DNA of 64,000 nt from Rhizobium mayense. GTDB taxonomy: Bacteria; Pseudomonadota; Alphaproteobacteria; Rhizobiales; Rhizobiaceae. The notes beneath the pieces are model-generated. The model saw only the letters and a list, made by a program, of their open reading frames with translations. It did no database searches and was not told the DNA's origin. Position numbers and translations under genes: made by a program. Below are positions 32,733 through 40,516 of the stretch, one piece after another (position 1 is the first letter of the stretch; every line of letters begins with the position of its first letter). The DNA lies in contig NZ_JARFYM010000020.1 of NCBI RefSeq assembly GCF_030272705.1, positions 1 to 64,000 on the forward strand, read 5' to 3'.

Positions 32733-33139
32733 TGTGAAAGCGTTTCCCGCAACTTGGCTATGAAGCTGTTCATGTCTTCGTCCGCATAGGGTTCTGCCCT
32801 GCCGTGACCCCATATCGGGCCGGGCCAGTTCGTGTCCCCTTCGAACCGCGCAATCACATGAACATGAAGCTGTCGGACGATATTTCCAAGAGCCCCGATG
32901 TTGATTTTTGTCGCTCCCGTCACCGTCTTCAAGGCAGCGCCGACCTTGTTGGTTTCGAAGGTCAGCAGAACCTGATCGAGCGGCGTCAGGTCGAAAATCT
33001 CCGATATGCCGGGCCGGCGGGGCACCAACAACAGCCATGGCCAGCGGCAATCCTTCATCAGCCGCACGTCGCAAAGGCCGGTAATCGTAACGGAAACGCT
33101 GTCATTCGCCAGACGATCGTCGAGCGCAAAATCCTGCAA
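32729..33139 (-). CDS. HIT-family protein
   Basis: 136 residues. The histidine triad is Gln-Leu-His-Val-His-Val-Ile near residue 92 (His-x-His-x then hydrophobic instead of a third His), as in many alphaproteobacterial HIT proteins. The core Trp-Pro-Trp-Leu-Leu-Leu-Val-Pro-Arg and Lys-Ile-Asn-Ile-Gly-Ala-Leu-Gly-Asn fit a nucleotide hydrolase. It overlaps nudC by 4 bases, and both act on nucleotides. Divergent from the SRP RNA gene. Confidence 0.88.
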   Translation of the reverse strand: MQDFALDDRLANDSVSVTITGLCDVRLMKDCRWPWLLLVPRRPGISEIFDLTPLDQVLLTFETNKVGAALKTVTGATKINIGALGNIVRQLHVHVIARFEGDTNWPGPIWGHGRAEPYADEDMNSFIAKLRETLSQ

Positions 33140-33193
33140 TGGGCTGTCCTCCAGTGTTTTATCAAATGTTTAGCAGTTTTTTTTGACCTTGGC

Positions 33194-33222
33194 TTGCTTT
33201 TGATGCCGATATTGCCGATATG
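33194..33222 (+). promoter_or_regulatory. Promoter of the SRP RNA gene
   Basis: TTGCTT, 17-base spacer, GATATG. Transcription 8 bases downstream would start at the 5' arm of the RNA at 33230, which agrees with the RNA ends predicted from base pairing. Confidence 0.6.
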
Positions 33223-33229
33223 TGCATCC

Positions 33230-33327
33230 GGGAGGTTGGTGGTGGACGAGCCACTCGCCAACCGGGTCAGGTCCGGAAGGAAGCAGCCCTAACGAGCCCC
33301 GGCACGGGTCATCGTGCCAGCCTCCCA
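33230..33327 (+). ncRNA. ffs: Signal recognition particle RNA (small bacterial 4.5S type)
   Basis: The near-invariant apical core GGTCAGGTCCGGAAGGAAGC lies at 33265-33284. GGGAGG at the 5' end pairs with CCTCCC at the 3' end, giving the single long hairpin of about 98 bases. It forms the SRP with Ffh and targets membrane proteins. It sits directly upstream of dnaX, as in many alphaproteobacteria. Confidence 0.97.
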
Positions 33328-33375
33328 CCCTTTCCGAAAGCAAGGCCCGGCTTTCTGCGGGCAATAAGCAGGGCA

Positions 33376-35259
33376 ATGAGCGACACCGAGCGACAAGCAA
33401 AAGATGCCGCTTCGACCGGCACCGGTTACCGGGTTCTGGCTCGCAAATACCGACCCAAGGATTTCACCGACCTGATGGTCGGTCAGGAGCCGATGGTTCG
33501 CACGCTGACCAATGCGTTCGAGACCGGCCGTATTGCCCAGGCCTATATGCTGACCGGCGTGCGCGGCGTTGGCAAGACGACCACGGCCCGCATCTTGGCG
33601 CGCGCCCTCAACTACAAGACCGCCGCGGTCGATCGGCCCACCATCGACCTGCGCGAACCCGGCGAACATTGCCAGGCGATCATGGAAGGCCGGCATGTCG
33701 ATGTCATCGAGATGGACGCCGCCTCGCACACCGGCATCGACGATATCCGCGAAATCATCGAACAGGTGCGTTACCGTCCGGTCTCGGCACGCTACAAGGT
33801 CTATATCATCGACGAAGTGCACATGCTGTCGACTGCCGCCTTCAACGGGCTGCTGAAGACGCTGGAAGAGCCGCCGGAGCATGTGAAGTTCATCTTCGCC
33901 ACCACCGAAATCCGCAAGGTACCAATCACGGTACTGTCGCGTTGCCAGCGTTTCGACCTGCGCCGCATCAGCGCTTCCGATCTCGTCGGCCTGTTTACCA
34001 CCATCGCCGCAAAGGAAGGCATCGAGGCCGAGCCGCAAGCGCTCGCCATGATCGCCCGTGCCGCCGAAGGTTCGGCCCGTGACGGGCTGTCGCTGCTCGA
34101 CCAGGCAATCGCCCATGGCAGCGGTGTGGTTGCGGCGGAAGCTGTGCGCTCGATGCTGGGACTCGCCGACCGCGCCCGCATCGTCGATCTCTTTCACCAT
34201 ATCATCAGGGGCGATGTCGCCGCCGCCTTGGCGGAGTTCAACAGCCAGTACGAAGCCGGCGCCAATCCCGTCGTCGTGCTGACCGACCTTGCCGATTTCA
34301 CCCATCTCGTCACCCGCTTGAAATATGTGCCCGATGCCGCCAACGATCCGTCGCTGAGCGAGGTCGAGCGTACCAAGGCGGCCGAATTCGCGCAGGGCGT
34401 GGCGGTGACCACGCTATCGCGCTTCTGGCAGATGCTGCTGAAGGGTATTCCGGAGACTGAAAGCGCTGCCCGCACGGCCGGTGCCGCCGAAATGGTGCTG
34501 ATCCGTCTGGCCCACGCCGCCCATCTGCCGGCTCCGGAAGATGCGGCGCGGCGGCTTGCCGAGCTTTCTGATGGCAATGGTGGCGCGCGTCCGTCGCCCG
34601 CTCCGTCAGCCGGCAACGGCGTTGGAACGCCGGTCTCCTACCAGGGCAATGTCATGGCACGCGCGGTCGAAACCGCGCAACCGCGGCCTGCGCCCACGCC
34701 ACCGGCGCCGGTCGCCATGCTGCGATCAGTTCCGAATACTCAGCCGCAAACCACCCCGGCAGTCGGCCGCATAGAGTCAAAACCCGCCGAAGCGCCGAAG
34801 CCGCTGGTTCCCGTCAATTCGATGGCCGATATCGCCGAACTCGCCGGCCAGAAGCGCGATCCGAAACTGAAGGCGCTGGTGCGCAGCTTCGTTCGCCCGG
34901 TGCGGCTGGAGCCCGGCCGGCTCGACGTCAACCTGACGCCCGGCGCACCGGGAACGCTGCTGAACGAACTCGCCGTCAAGCTGAAGGAATGGACCGGCAT
35001 CCATTGGATCGTCAGCCTCAGCCGCGACGAAGGCGAACCGACCCTGGTGGAAGCCGAGGTAAACGCGCAGCAGCAGCGGGTCGCCGATGCCCGCCAGGAC
35101 CCCGATGTGGCGGCGATCCTATCGCAATTTCCGGGTGCCAAGATCATCGACGTGCGCGTTCGCGCGCCCGATGCGGAAGAAGAGGAACAAACCGCGGCTC
35201 CGGCAGCCGCCGAATCCGATGACGGCGACATCCTGCCGGGCGATGATATCGAATTCTAG
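33376..35259 (+). CDS. dnaX: DNA polymerase III subunits tau/gamma
   Basis: 627 residues. AAA+ clamp-loader ATPase: Walker A Gly-Val-Arg-Gly-Val-Gly-Lys-Thr-Thr, Walker B Ile-Ile-Asp-Glu-Val-His, the arginine-finger region Ser-Arg-Cys-Gln-Arg-Phe. Of the four zinc cysteines in E. coli DnaX only one remains (Gly-Glu-His-Cys-Gln-Ala). A Pro/Ala-rich linker (about 400-500) joins a C-terminal tau domain. I saw no slippery A-run that would make a short gamma form. ATG 33376 avoids the SRP RNA that longer frames would overlap. ybaB follows, as in most bacteria. Confidence 0.96.
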   Translation: MSDTERQAKDAASTGTGYRVLARKYRPKDFTDLMVGQEPMVRTLTNAFETGRIAQAYMLTGVRGVGKTTTARILARALNYKTAAVDRPTIDLREPGEHCQAIMEGRHVDVIEMDAASHTGIDDIREIIEQVRYRPVSARYKVYIIDEVHMLSTAAFNGLLKTLEEPPEHVKFIFATTEIRKVPITVLSRCQRFDLRRISASDLVGLFTTIAAKEGIEAEPQALAMIARAAEGSARDGLSLLDQAIAHGSGVVAAEAVRSMLGLADRARIVDLFHHIIRGDVAAALAEFNSQYEAGANPVVVLTDLADFTHLVTRLKYVPDAANDPSLSEVERTKAAEFAQGVAVTTLSRFWQMLLKGIPETESAARTAGAAEMVLIRLAHAAHLPAPEDAARRLAELSDGNGGARPSPAPSAGNGVGTPVSYQGNVMARAVETAQPRPAPTPPAPVAMLRSVPNTQPQTTPAVGRIESKPAEAPKPLVPVNSMADIAELAGQKRDPKLKALVRSFVRPVRLEPGRLDVNLTPGAPGTLLNELAVKLKEWTGIHWIVSLSRDEGEPTLVEAEVNAQQQRVADARQDPDVAAILSQFPGAKIIDVRVRAPDAEEEEQTAAPAAAESDDGDILPGDDIEF

Positions 35260-35391
35260 AGCGACCTTTGTGCGTTCAAATGGACGCACGGCGCCCTAGG
35301 GATATGATACCGATCGACAGGCCGCATAAAGCGGTTTTCGAATTGGATTGTATCCAAGAAGACAAAGAGACGAGAAGAAGGACGAACGACG

Positions 35392-35715
35392 ATGCGCGAC
35401 ATCATGGGCATGATGGGCAAAGTGAAGGAAATGCAGGCCAAGATGGAGAAGATGCAGGCGGAAATCGCCGACATCCGGGCCGAGGGTAAGGCCGGCGGCG
35501 GCCTCGTTACCGTCACTGTGAACGGCAAGGCCCAGATGCTGGCCATCAAGATCGATCCGTCGCTCTTCAAGGAAGACGACGTCGAAATCCTCGAGGACCT
35601 GATCGTCGCTGCAAGCAAGGACGCCCAGGAAAAGGCCGAGGCGCTGGCCGCCGAAAAGACCCGGGAACTGACGGCCGGCCTGCCGATCCCGCCCGGCTTC
35701 AAGCTGCCTTTCTGA
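35392..35715 (+). CDS. ybaB: YbaB/EbfC nucleoid-associated protein
   Basis: 107 residues, usual length. The N-terminal helix Met-Met-Gly-Lys-Val-Lys-Glu-Met-Gln-Ala-Lys-Met and the strand Gly-Leu-Val-Thr-Val-Thr-Val-Asn-Gly form the EbfC tweezer-like dimer that binds DNA. It follows dnaX. In E. coli recR comes next; here recR is 2.5 kb further, after a block of unrelated genes. Confidence 0.95.
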   Translation: MRDIMGMMGKVKEMQAKMEKMQAEIADIRAEGKAGGGLVTVTVNGKAQMLAIKIDPSLFKEDDVEILEDLIVAASKDAQEKAEALAAEKTRELTAGLPIPPGFKLPF

Positions 35716-35739
35716 GAAGCACTTCCTTCAAGCGCGCGG

Positions 35740-36216
35740 TCAACGCACCATCGTCTTGCGGATGAGTTCGCGGCCGATCAGTTTCGCCGGCTCGTTCCGC
35801 AACACCAGCGACGTGGTCACCGCGCCGTGGCGAGCGATGGAATCGACGATGGTTTCAAGGTCCGATGGTGTCGGCACCAGGACCTTGAGCAGGAAACAAT
35901 CTTCACCGGTCAGCCGCAGGACCTCGATGATCTGCGGCATCTCCGAAAATTGCTTCAGGCAGGGGCGTATGTGCTCATGGGTCGTCCGCAGCCGGACGAC
36001 GGCCATCATGCCGAGACCGACGGCAGCGGGATCGACGACGGCGCGATAGCCTGCGATAATGCCCCGCTCCTCCAGCCGTTTCAGGCGTTCCGAAGCGGCA
36101 GGCTGCGAAAGCCCTACCCGGCGGCCGAGTTCCGATACGGAAATCCGCCCATCCTCCTGCAGAATCTCGATCATCGACAGATCAGTCGGGTCCAAGTCTT
36201 TCTCAAAGCTTTCCAT
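35740..36216 (-). CDS. Lrp/AsnC-family transcriptional regulator
   Basis: 158 residues. The N-terminal HTH (about 12-55) has Val-Gly-Leu-Ser-Gln-Pro-Ala-Ala-Ser-Glu-Arg-Leu-Lys-Arg-Leu-Glu, then a RAM/ligand-binding domain with Val-Val-Arg-Leu-Arg-Thr and Gly-Glu-Asp-Cys-Phe-Leu-Leu-Lys-Val. Amino acids are the usual effectors. It is divergent from the hydrolase and LysE-exporter genes, so it likely controls amino acid export by the LysE-type protein at 36968. Confidence 0.93.
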   Translation of the reverse strand: MESFEKDLDPTDLSMIEILQEDGRISVSELGRRVGLSQPAASERLKRLEERGIIAGYRAVVDPAAVGLGMMAVVRLRTTHEHIRPCLKQFSEMPQIIEVLRLTGEDCFLLKVLVPTPSDLETIVDSIARHGAVTTSLVLRNEPAKLIGRELIRKTMVR

Positions 36217-36328
36217 TCTTGCACCTTGAATTCATCGGCGTGCGCAAGTTTTGCCCGATGGATTGCAATGTCAATCTGCCACGCGACATGCCAGTTTCGA
36301 TCGGTCAACGGACTGCGGAAGGATAATC

Positions 36329-36865
36329 ATGAGCGATATCATCACCCTGCCCGGCCTCGGTGGGTCGGGCGAAGGCCACTGGCAAACTCTGTGGGAACGA
36401 CGGGATTCGCAGATGCGCCGTTTCCAGCCGGCGAGCTGGAACAAGCCCGAATTGGCGGATTGGATCGCGGCGCTCGATCGGGAAATCAGCCGCGCGAAGA
36501 CGCCGCCGATCCTCGTCGCCCATAGCCTCGCCTGCCAGTTGGTCGCGCATTGGGCCGCCTCCACCGCGGCAAGAATCCTCGGCGCCTTCCTCGTCGCGGC
36601 ACCCGATCCGACAGGCGAGGTCTATCTGGCCGAGGCCCCGAGCTTCGCCAATCCGCCGCGCCGGAGACTGTCCTTTCCATCGCTCCTCGTTGCCAGCACC
36701 GATGATCCCTTCGGCTCGTTCGACTATGCGAAGGAAAGCGCCGCGGTCTGGGGCAGTAAATTGATCGATGTCGGTGCGCTCGGCCACATCAATGCGAATT
36801 CCGGAATCGGCGAATGGCCGGAAGGCTACGCACTTTTCGGAGATTTCCGCGTCGGACTTACCTGA
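36329..36865 (+). CDS. RBBP9/YdeN-type serine hydrolase
   Basis: 178 residues. Short alpha/beta-hydrolase: Leu-Pro-Gly-Leu-Gly-Gly-Ser-Gly-Glu-Gly-His-Trp-Gln at the start, nucleophile in His-Ser-Leu-Ala-Cys (Ser about 71), and the C-terminal His in Gly-His-Ile-Asn. This matches the YdeN/RBBP9 group, whose natural substrates are poorly known. GGAAGGA precedes ATG 36329. It is co-directional with the LysE gene 103 bases away and divergent from the Lrp gene. Confidence 0.87.
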   Translation: MSDIITLPGLGGSGEGHWQTLWERRDSQMRRFQPASWNKPELADWIAALDREISRAKTPPILVAHSLACQLVAHWAASTAARILGAFLVAAPDPTGEVYLAEAPSFANPPRRRLSFPSLLVASTDDPFGSFDYAKESAAVWGSKLIDVGALGHINANSGIGEWPEGYALFGDFRVGLT

Positions 36866-36967
36866 GGCGATGCAGCGCGTTTGGAAAATGCGCGACAGGA
36901 TGGTATGTGGGGAACACATCGGACTGCCTTTTTCGTCCGCGACTATCCGAACATCCGAGAGAACGTC

Positions 36968-37579
36968 ATGAGCCTGACGACATTGCTTGTTTTTGCCGGC
37001 GCGCTGTTTGTCGCTGCCGGTTCGCCGGGGCCAAGCGTTGCCGCGCTTGTCGCCCGCGTGCTGACCAAGGGCGCGCGCGACGTGCTGCCGTTCCTTGCCG
37101 CCATGTGGATCGGCGAAGGGATCTGGCTGACCTGTGCGGTCGCGGGACTGGCGGCCATCGCCGAGACCTTCCATTGGGCATTCGTCGCCATCAAATGGGC
37201 CGGCGTGGCCTATCTGCTCTATCTCGCCTGGAAAATGTGGTTCGCCGCTGCCGATGCGACCGAGGAAAAGCTGCCGGACGCGCAATCGCCGCTCCGCCTC
37301 TTCTTCGCCGGCCTGACGGTGACGATGGGCAATCCCAAGATCATGATGTTCTATGTGGCGCTGCTGCCGTCGATCATCGACATCCATGCCGTCACCCTGA
37401 CCGGCTGGGTCGAGCTGGTGGCGACGATGTTCGTCGTGCTGGCAGTTATTGATCTGAGCTGGGCCTTTTTTGCCGCCAAGGCCCGTGGCTTCCTGAAAAG
37501 CCGCCGCGCCGTGCGGATGGCCAATCGCGCCAGCGCCGGCACCATGGCGGGAGCGGCCGTCGCCATCGCCATGCGGTAG
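36968..37579 (+). CDS. LysE/RhtB-family amino acid exporter
   Basis: 203 residues, six hydrophobic helices. The first helix contains Gly-Ser-Pro-Gly-Pro-Ser, and Gly-Asn-Pro-Lys-Ile-Met-Met-Phe follows in the fourth helix region, both diagnostic of LysE/RhtB exporters. The nearby divergent Lrp-type regulator supports amino acid export. ATG 36968 gives the standard N-terminus. It ends 2 bases from the convergent MOSC gene. Confidence 0.9.
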   Translation: MSLTTLLVFAGALFVAAGSPGPSVAALVARVLTKGARDVLPFLAAMWIGEGIWLTCAVAGLAAIAETFHWAFVAIKWAGVAYLLYLAWKMWFAAADATEEKLPDAQSPLRLFFAGLTVTMGNPKIMMFYVALLPSIIDIHAVTLTGWVELVATMFVVLAVIDLSWAFFAAKARGFLKSRRAVRMANRASAGTMAGAAVAIAMR

Positions 37580-37581
37580 CT

Positions 37582-38208
37582 TCAGGCATCGACGGATTCG
37601 TCGTCGAGCAGTGCACGGAGCTTGTAATGAATGGGTGCGGAGAGATAACGCGCCCGGTCCTCAGGCGACAATCGTCTGCCGAAGGTCGCCATCATTTCCG
37701 GCATGGTGACCTTGGCGCCGGCATAGGGAATATAGCTCACCGGTGTTCCGGCGGTGGCGGTGCCGTTTTTGATGACGCGGCAATAGATGCCTGGGCGGCC
37801 CGCTTTCGTATAGCGCTTGACGAATTTCGGATCGCCCATTTTCGCCGCAAAAGTCGAGCAGGGAATGCGGGCAGAAGTCACCTCCAGAACTAAATCGTCG
37901 GCTATGAATCTGTCGCCAACGGCGACCTCGCGATTGTCGAGCCCTTCGATGACGATATTTTCGCCAAATGTCCCGGGCTCCAGCCTGCGCCCCAGCTCGT
38001 TCGACCACCAGTCCAGAGTCAGCGACCCTTCGACATAAACGGCCTGATCGCGTCCGCCGTGATATTCGCTGTTGCAGACGGCATCACCGATAACGCCCTC
38101 GGCGTCGATCATGACCGTACCGCCGACCGCACGCTTGTTGATGCCGGTCCTGTAGCTCTTGCCGGGCAGTGTTTCGGCATCGCCGATGCAGACGGCCAGA
38201 ATTTTCAT
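37582..38208 (-). CDS. MOSC-domain protein
   Basis: 208 residues. It has the MOSC layout: Gly-Asp-Ala-Val-Cys-Asn-Ser-Glu-Tyr-His-Gly-Gly-Arg-Asp-Gln-Ala-Val-Tyr, Pro-Gly-Thr-Phe-Gly-Glu-Asn, and the conserved Cys in Arg-Ile-Pro-Cys. Such domains handle sulfur or the molybdenum cofactor; YiiM-type members reduce hydroxylated compounds. ATG 38208 gives the standard N-terminus with Met-Lys-Ile-Leu-Ala-Val. Divergent from recR with 56 bases between. Confidence 0.9.
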   Translation of the reverse strand: MKILAVCIGDAETLPGKSYRTGINKRAVGGTVMIDAEGVIGDAVCNSEYHGGRDQAVYVEGSLTLDWWSNELGRRLEPGTFGENIVIEGLDNREVAVGDRFIADDLVLEVTSARIPCSTFAAKMGDPKFVKRYTKAGRPGIYCRVIKNGTATAGTPVSYIPYAGAKVTMPEMMATFGRRLSPEDRARYLSAPIHYKLRALLDDESVDA

Positions 38209-38264
38209 AGGGCGATCATCCTTCCGCGATTTCGTTCCTGCAGCATATGAGCTAAAAGCCTCCC

Positions 38265-38870
38265 ATGGCAAAGCGAGTTACCGGTCCCGAAATTGAAAAA
38301 CTCATCCAGCTTCTGGCAAAAGTGCCGGGCCTCGGCCCGCGCTCGGCGCGCCGTGCTGCATTGCATCTGATCAAGAAGAAGGACCAACTGCTCGGCCCGC
38401 TCTCCCATGCCATGGGCGATGCCTATGACAAGGTGAAGATCTGCTCGCGCTGCGGCAATGTCGATACCGTCGACCCCTGCACCGTCTGCACGGACGATCG
38501 GCGCGATCAATCCGTTATCATCGTTGTCGAGGATGTCGCCGACCTCTGGGCGCTGGAGCGTGCCGGCGCGATGAATGCCGCTTATCATGTACTCGGCGGC
38601 GTGCTGTCGCCGCTCGACGGCGTCGGTCCTGACGACCTCAATATCCGCGGCCTGATCGAGCGCGTCAGCGAAGGCGGCGTCCGCGAAACCATCATCGCGG
38701 TCAACGCCACAGTCGAGGGGCAGACCACAGCACACTATATAACCGACCAGCTCGCCGGCCTGGACGTAAAGATCACCCGCCTCGCCCACGGCGTACCGGT
38801 CGGCGGCGAACTCGATTATCTCGATGAAGGCACGCTGACGGCGGCGTTGCGGGCGCGGACGGCGATTTGA
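38265..38870 (+). CDS. recR: Recombination protein RecR
   Basis: 201 residues. Helix-hairpin-helix Val-Pro-Gly-Leu-Gly-Pro-Arg-Ser-Ala at 17-25, zinc finger Cys-x2-Cys...Cys-x2-Cys (Cys-Ser-Arg-Cys and Cys-Thr-Val-Cys), then a Toprim domain with Val-Val-Glu-Asp. It acts with RecF (also in this window) and RecO in RecA loading at gaps. Confidence 0.97.
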   Translation: MAKRVTGPEIEKLIQLLAKVPGLGPRSARRAALHLIKKKDQLLGPLSHAMGDAYDKVKICSRCGNVDTVDPCTVCTDDRRDQSVIIVVEDVADLWALERAGAMNAAYHVLGGVLSPLDGVGPDDLNIRGLIERVSEGGVRETIIAVNATVEGQTTAHYITDQLAGLDVKITRLAHGVPVGGELDYLDEGTLTAALRARTAI

Positions 38871-38946
38871 GGGAGGAAAACGAATTGGCGCAAGGATATT
38901 GCCTTTCGCTCGTGCTCAAGGCGCTCGTCGCACGCTCTCCTCGCAA

Positions 38947-39131
38947 CCCCCCTCTGCCCTTTCGGGCATCTCCCCCGCAAGGGGGGAGATTGGTAACCTG
39001 GGGCACGGCCAATCCTCAAACTGAGATTATCTCCGTAGATGCTGAAGCGTATCGGGCCGGCGAAAGGTGCGGCCAACTCCCAACAATCTCCCCCCTTGTG
39101 GGGGAGATGTCGCGAAAGCGGCAGAGGGGGG
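38947..39131. repeat. Inverted pair of palindromic REP-like elements
   Basis: Two inverted copies: the left begins CCCCCCTCTGCC (38947-38958) and the right ends GGCAGAGGGGGG (39120-39131). Each copy contains its own hairpin ATCTCCCCC...GGGGGAGAT. The whole unit could fold as one long stem of about 185 bases. It separates recR from the lytic transglycosylase gene, and its right end serves as ribosome site for the latter. Non-autonomous mobile element (MITE or REP doublet) is likely. Confidence 0.75.
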
Positions 39132-39139
39132 TATCGCAG

Positions 39140-40381
39140 GTGCGGCACTTGCTTTCCTTGCTCTTCATCGTCCTCCTCACTCTCCTTCCCTTCCCCGCCC
39201 TCGCCGCCTCCAAGGCCGATGTCGAGGCGCAATTCCAGACCTGGGTCCAACAGAACCTCTGGCCGGAAGCGAAGAAGGACGGCATTTCAGAAAAGACCTT
39301 CAAGGCGGCTTTTTCCGGCGTAATGCTGAATTGGGACTTGCCCGATCTCGTCCCGCCGGGTTTTCCAAAGCCCAAGGAACAGCCGCAGACGCAGGCGGAA
39401 TTTTCCTCGCCCGCGCCCTATTTCAACGAAGCACGACTGCAGAAGCTTGCGGCGACCGGGCGCAGCTTTGCTTCGCAATATGGCCCGACGCTGAAGAGGA
39501 TCGAAAAGGTCTATGGTGTGCCCGGCCCGATCGTTCTTGCCATCTGGGGCCGCGAGACCGGCTTCGGAGCGGCGAAACTGCCGAATTCCGCGATCCAGGT
39601 ACTGGCGACCAAAGCCTTCATGTCGACGCGCAAGGAGATGTTCCGCACCGAACTCATCGCCGCACTCGGCATTCTGGAACACGGTGATGTAACGCCCGAC
39701 CAGTTCCTGGGCTCTGTGGCCGGCGCGCTCGGCCAGCCGCAGTTCATGCCAACCAGTTACCTGAAATATGCGGTCGATTTCGATGGCGACGGTCATCGCA
39801 ACATCTGGAATTCGGTGCCGGATACGCTCGCTTCCATAGCCAACTATCTGGTTCAGAAGGGCTGGCAGCGCGGCCGCGGCTGGGGTTACGAAGTGACGAT
39901 CCCGGAAAGCGTTTCCTGCGCGCAGGAAGGACCGGATCTCGTCAAGCCGATTTCGCAATGGAGCTCGCTCGGGATCGCCAGGATTTCCGGCAAGGCTTTT
40001 CCGTCCGACGAGCTGCGCGCCGACGGCATGATGCTGGTGCCGGCCGGCCGTGACGGCCCGGAATTCATCGTCACGCCGAATTTCTACGTCATCAAGGAAT
40101 ATAATAATTCCGACCTCTACGGCCTCTATATCGGCAATCTCGCCGACCGCATCGCTAATGGTTCCGGCGCCTTCAAGGGCCAATGGGGCGATGTCGGCAA
40201 AATGCTGCGCTCCGACGTCGCCGGCATGCAGGTGACACTGGAGCGCAAGGGATACGATGTCGGCGGCACGGACGGATTACCGGGCTACAAGACCCGGCGG
40301 TCGATCGGCCAATGGCAGGAAAAGAGCGGCCGCAAGCCCACCTGCTATCCCGACAGCTCTATGCTCGGCCTGCTGAAATAG
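39140..40381 (+). CDS. Lytic murein transglycosylase (MltB/GH103 family) with C-terminal peptidoglycan-binding domain
   Basis: 413 residues from GTG 39140. A signal peptide (Leu-rich core, cut near Ala-Leu-Ala-Ala) precedes the GH103 domain, whose catalytic Glu is in Ile-Trp-Gly-Arg-Glu-Thr-Gly-Phe-Gly, with Ala-Leu-Gly-Gln-Pro-Gln-Phe-Met-Pro downstream. A PG_binding_1 domain ends the protein. It cleaves glycan strands to 1,6-anhydro-muropeptides. The frame is open upstream to recR only by reading through the REP-like repeat; GTG 39140 has AGAGGGGGG eight bases before it and the signal peptide follows at once. DNA of its last 170 bases is repeated twice downstream. Confidence 0.92.
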   Translation: MRHLLSLLFIVLLTLLPFPALAASKADVEAQFQTWVQQNLWPEAKKDGISEKTFKAAFSGVMLNWDLPDLVPPGFPKPKEQPQTQAEFSSPAPYFNEARLQKLAATGRSFASQYGPTLKRIEKVYGVPGPIVLAIWGRETGFGAAKLPNSAIQVLATKAFMSTRKEMFRTELIAALGILEHGDVTPDQFLGSVAGALGQPQFMPTSYLKYAVDFDGDGHRNIWNSVPDTLASIANYLVQKGWQRGRGWGYEVTIPESVSCAQEGPDLVKPISQWSSLGIARISGKAFPSDELRADGMMLVPAGRDGPEFIVTPNFYVIKEYNNSDLYGLYIGNLADRIANGSGAFKGQWGDVGKMLRSDVAGMQVTLERKGYDVGGTDGLPGYKTRRSIGQWQEKSGRKPTCYPDSSMLGLLK

Positions 40382-40382
40382 G
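40206..40382 (+). repeat. 3' end of the transglycosylase gene, repeat copy 1 (intact)
   Basis: This stretch encodes the last part of the peptidoglycan-binding domain. Most of it recurs at 43145-43311 with 13 differences that I count by eye over about 165 bases, and its end recurs, more decayed, at 44566-44650. It is the reference copy for the duplicated ends that flank the mttB-lysR segment. Confidence 0.85.
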
Positions 40383-40516
40383 TGGATTTCGATAGCGCTG
40401 CCGCGTTTGGGCCGAAGCGGACATACGCCTACTCGCCGTCACGGTACGCGTAAGGAACTCGAATCTTCTCCAAAGCCGTCTAAACCCGTTTGACCCCGGC
40501 GATATGATGACAAAAT

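Noticed and set aside
33220..33375. N-terminal extension of dnaX to 33220
   Set aside because: It would translate through the SRP RNA core, and the DnaX family N-terminus fits ATG 33376.
38867..39139. 91-residue extension of the lytic transglycosylase
   Set aside because: The frame crosses the REP-like repeat by chance and would bury the signal peptide; GTG 39140 has a ribosome site.
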